From contig QENJ01000279.1 of NCBI GenBank assembly GCA_013374505.1, positions 1 through 6,265 on the forward strand: 6,265 nt of DNA, in the 5' to 3' direction. The notes beneath the pieces were generated by a model. The model saw only the letters and a program-made list of their open reading frames with translations, was not told the DNA's origin and made no database searches. A program made the translations under genes and the position numbers. Positions 5,806-6,265 of the stretch are shown piece after piece; the first letter of the stretch is position 1; every line of letters begins with the position of its first letter. This DNA comes from Candidatus Methanophagaceae archaeon. Its GTDB lineage: Archaea; Halobacteriota; Syntropharchaeia; Alkanophagales; Methanospirareceae.

Positions 5806-5940
5806 ATGTCGTTTCAATACGCAGATTCCTTCCGGTTGAGAGATTCAGTATTTTATCCAGAAAGTATGATTCATCCGAGAGGAAGTAACTTTCCCACTTG
5901 TATGGCTTACGTTTTGGAGTCTATATTGGGGACTTTCTAA
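5806..5940 (+). CDS. Candidate 44-residue ORF directly after cooC, function unknown
   Basis: A 44-codon frame (MSFQYADSF... to ...LESILGTF, TAA at 5938-5940) starts six bases after the cooC stop. It contains a protein-like stretch (YPESMIHPRGSNFPTCMAYV) but no recognised domain, and no good Shine-Dalgarno site precedes it. Its end overlaps, in another frame, the transposase-like fragment that starts around 5870. It may be a genuine small gene, a piece of the mobile element in another frame, or a chance ORF; I cannot decide from the sequence. Confidence 0.25.
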   Translation: MSFQYADSFRLRDSVFYPESMIHPRGSNFPTCMAYVLESILGTF

Positions 5941-6265
5941 TAAATTTTTAGGCCCTTTTTTGTGCGATATTGGCTCACGCAGAAAGGTAATGACTGCGTA
6001 TATGAATGAATTTTTGGTGGGCGGTGAGTTCGCAGCGATAGATTTGAGCGAGATATTCACGTACTCGGAGGGCGTAAATGCCGCCATGCTTGGCCATAAC
6101 CACAAAGGCGAATACATCCACAAATCAATCAGGCATTACATGCGAAAAAGAGGGAAAGAGCAGATAATTACCTTCCTTGATGAGAAACTGAAGGCAGAGG
6201 CGACTTCTACGCTCATTTATGCCATAAATCAGCTACAAAAAAAGGACGAAACAGCCGAGAACACG
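5870..6265 (+). pseudogene. 5'-truncated DDE transposase-like gene (IS4/IS1634-like), running off the right edge
   Basis: The frame is open from just after a TGA at 5867-5869 to the window edge, 132 codons. The first ATG is at 5990 (a second at 6002), but protein-like sequence already precedes it (LSNKFLGPFLCDIGSRRKV). That stretch, with LVGGEFAAIDLSEIFTYSEG (residues 9-28 counted from the ATG) and NAAMLGHNHKGEY, resembles the region around the first catalytic Asp of IS4-superfamily transposases, in which an LS...L..IG..R helix leads into GGE..xxD.(S/T).IF..S and G.N.KGEY. Asp18 from the ATG would be that residue. This match is from memory of the family, not an alignment. The usual 100 or so N-terminal residues are missing, so the gene looks truncated. 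After KGEYIH the expected QI(N/D)-type strand is not seen; instead a charged helical stretch follows (YMRKRGKEQIITFLDEKLK), which suggests an internal deletion or fusion. If the family call is wrong, it is a partial unknown gene beginning at 5990. Confidence 0.5.

Noticed and set aside
5811..5846. GTTTCAATACG and following bases, resembling the end of an archaeal CRISPR repeat
   Set aside because: Only one copy occurs; there is no second repeat at spacer distance and no cas gene.
5937..5948. AATAAATTTTT as a promoter for the frame beginning at 5990
   Set aside because: Protein-like sequence of the same frame already runs through this stretch, so a promoter and start at 5990 are less likely than a truncated gene.
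5845..6123. 92-codon minus-strand frame near the right end
   Set aside because: It is antisense to the transposase-like frame, has no ribosome binding site, and shows no recognisable domain.

Overview
This window looks like chromosomal DNA of an archaeon, most likely a euryarchaeote of the methanogen or ANME type. The evidence is an archaeal-type ribosomal protein L6, subunit D of an A-type ATP synthase, an archaeal AIR-synthase-like protein, ribosome binding sites of the GGTGA type, and TATA boxes about 45-60 bases before several starts. The lineage within the archaea is inference; no rRNA or other diagnostic marker is present.

Layout. Bases 1-620 (minus strand) are AT-rich. They encode a small single-span membrane protein (295-510) whose reading frame appears to continue, after a one-base shift, into a charged coiled-coil segment that runs off the left edge (1-298). 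Bases 624-1985 (minus) encode a 453-residue AIR synthase/HypE-superfamily protein with its own promoter. Bases 1986-2265 hold no convincing gene, but contain that promoter and a hairpin that could end the transcript arriving from the right. Bases 2266-3543 (minus) form a two-gene unit, rpl6 then atpD, 27 bases apart. Bases 3544-3699 are a divergent promoter region. On the plus strand follow hisD (3700-4944) and a CooC-type maturation ATPase (5011-5799). From about 5800 to the right edge there is what looks like a 5'-truncated, decayed DDE transposase gene.

How it fits together. Most genes are housekeeping functions without a shared pathway: translation (L6), energy conversion (AtpD), histidine synthesis (HisD) and nickel-enzyme assembly (CooC). 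The AIR-synthase-like protein may also serve metal-enzyme maturation, but that is inference. The main oddity is the gene order: rpl6 and atpD normally sit in two large conserved operons, and here they form a small pair away from both. Both edges look accessory: the left by low GC and a broken reading frame, the right by a mobile-element remnant. I did not find a clearly new multi-gene system.
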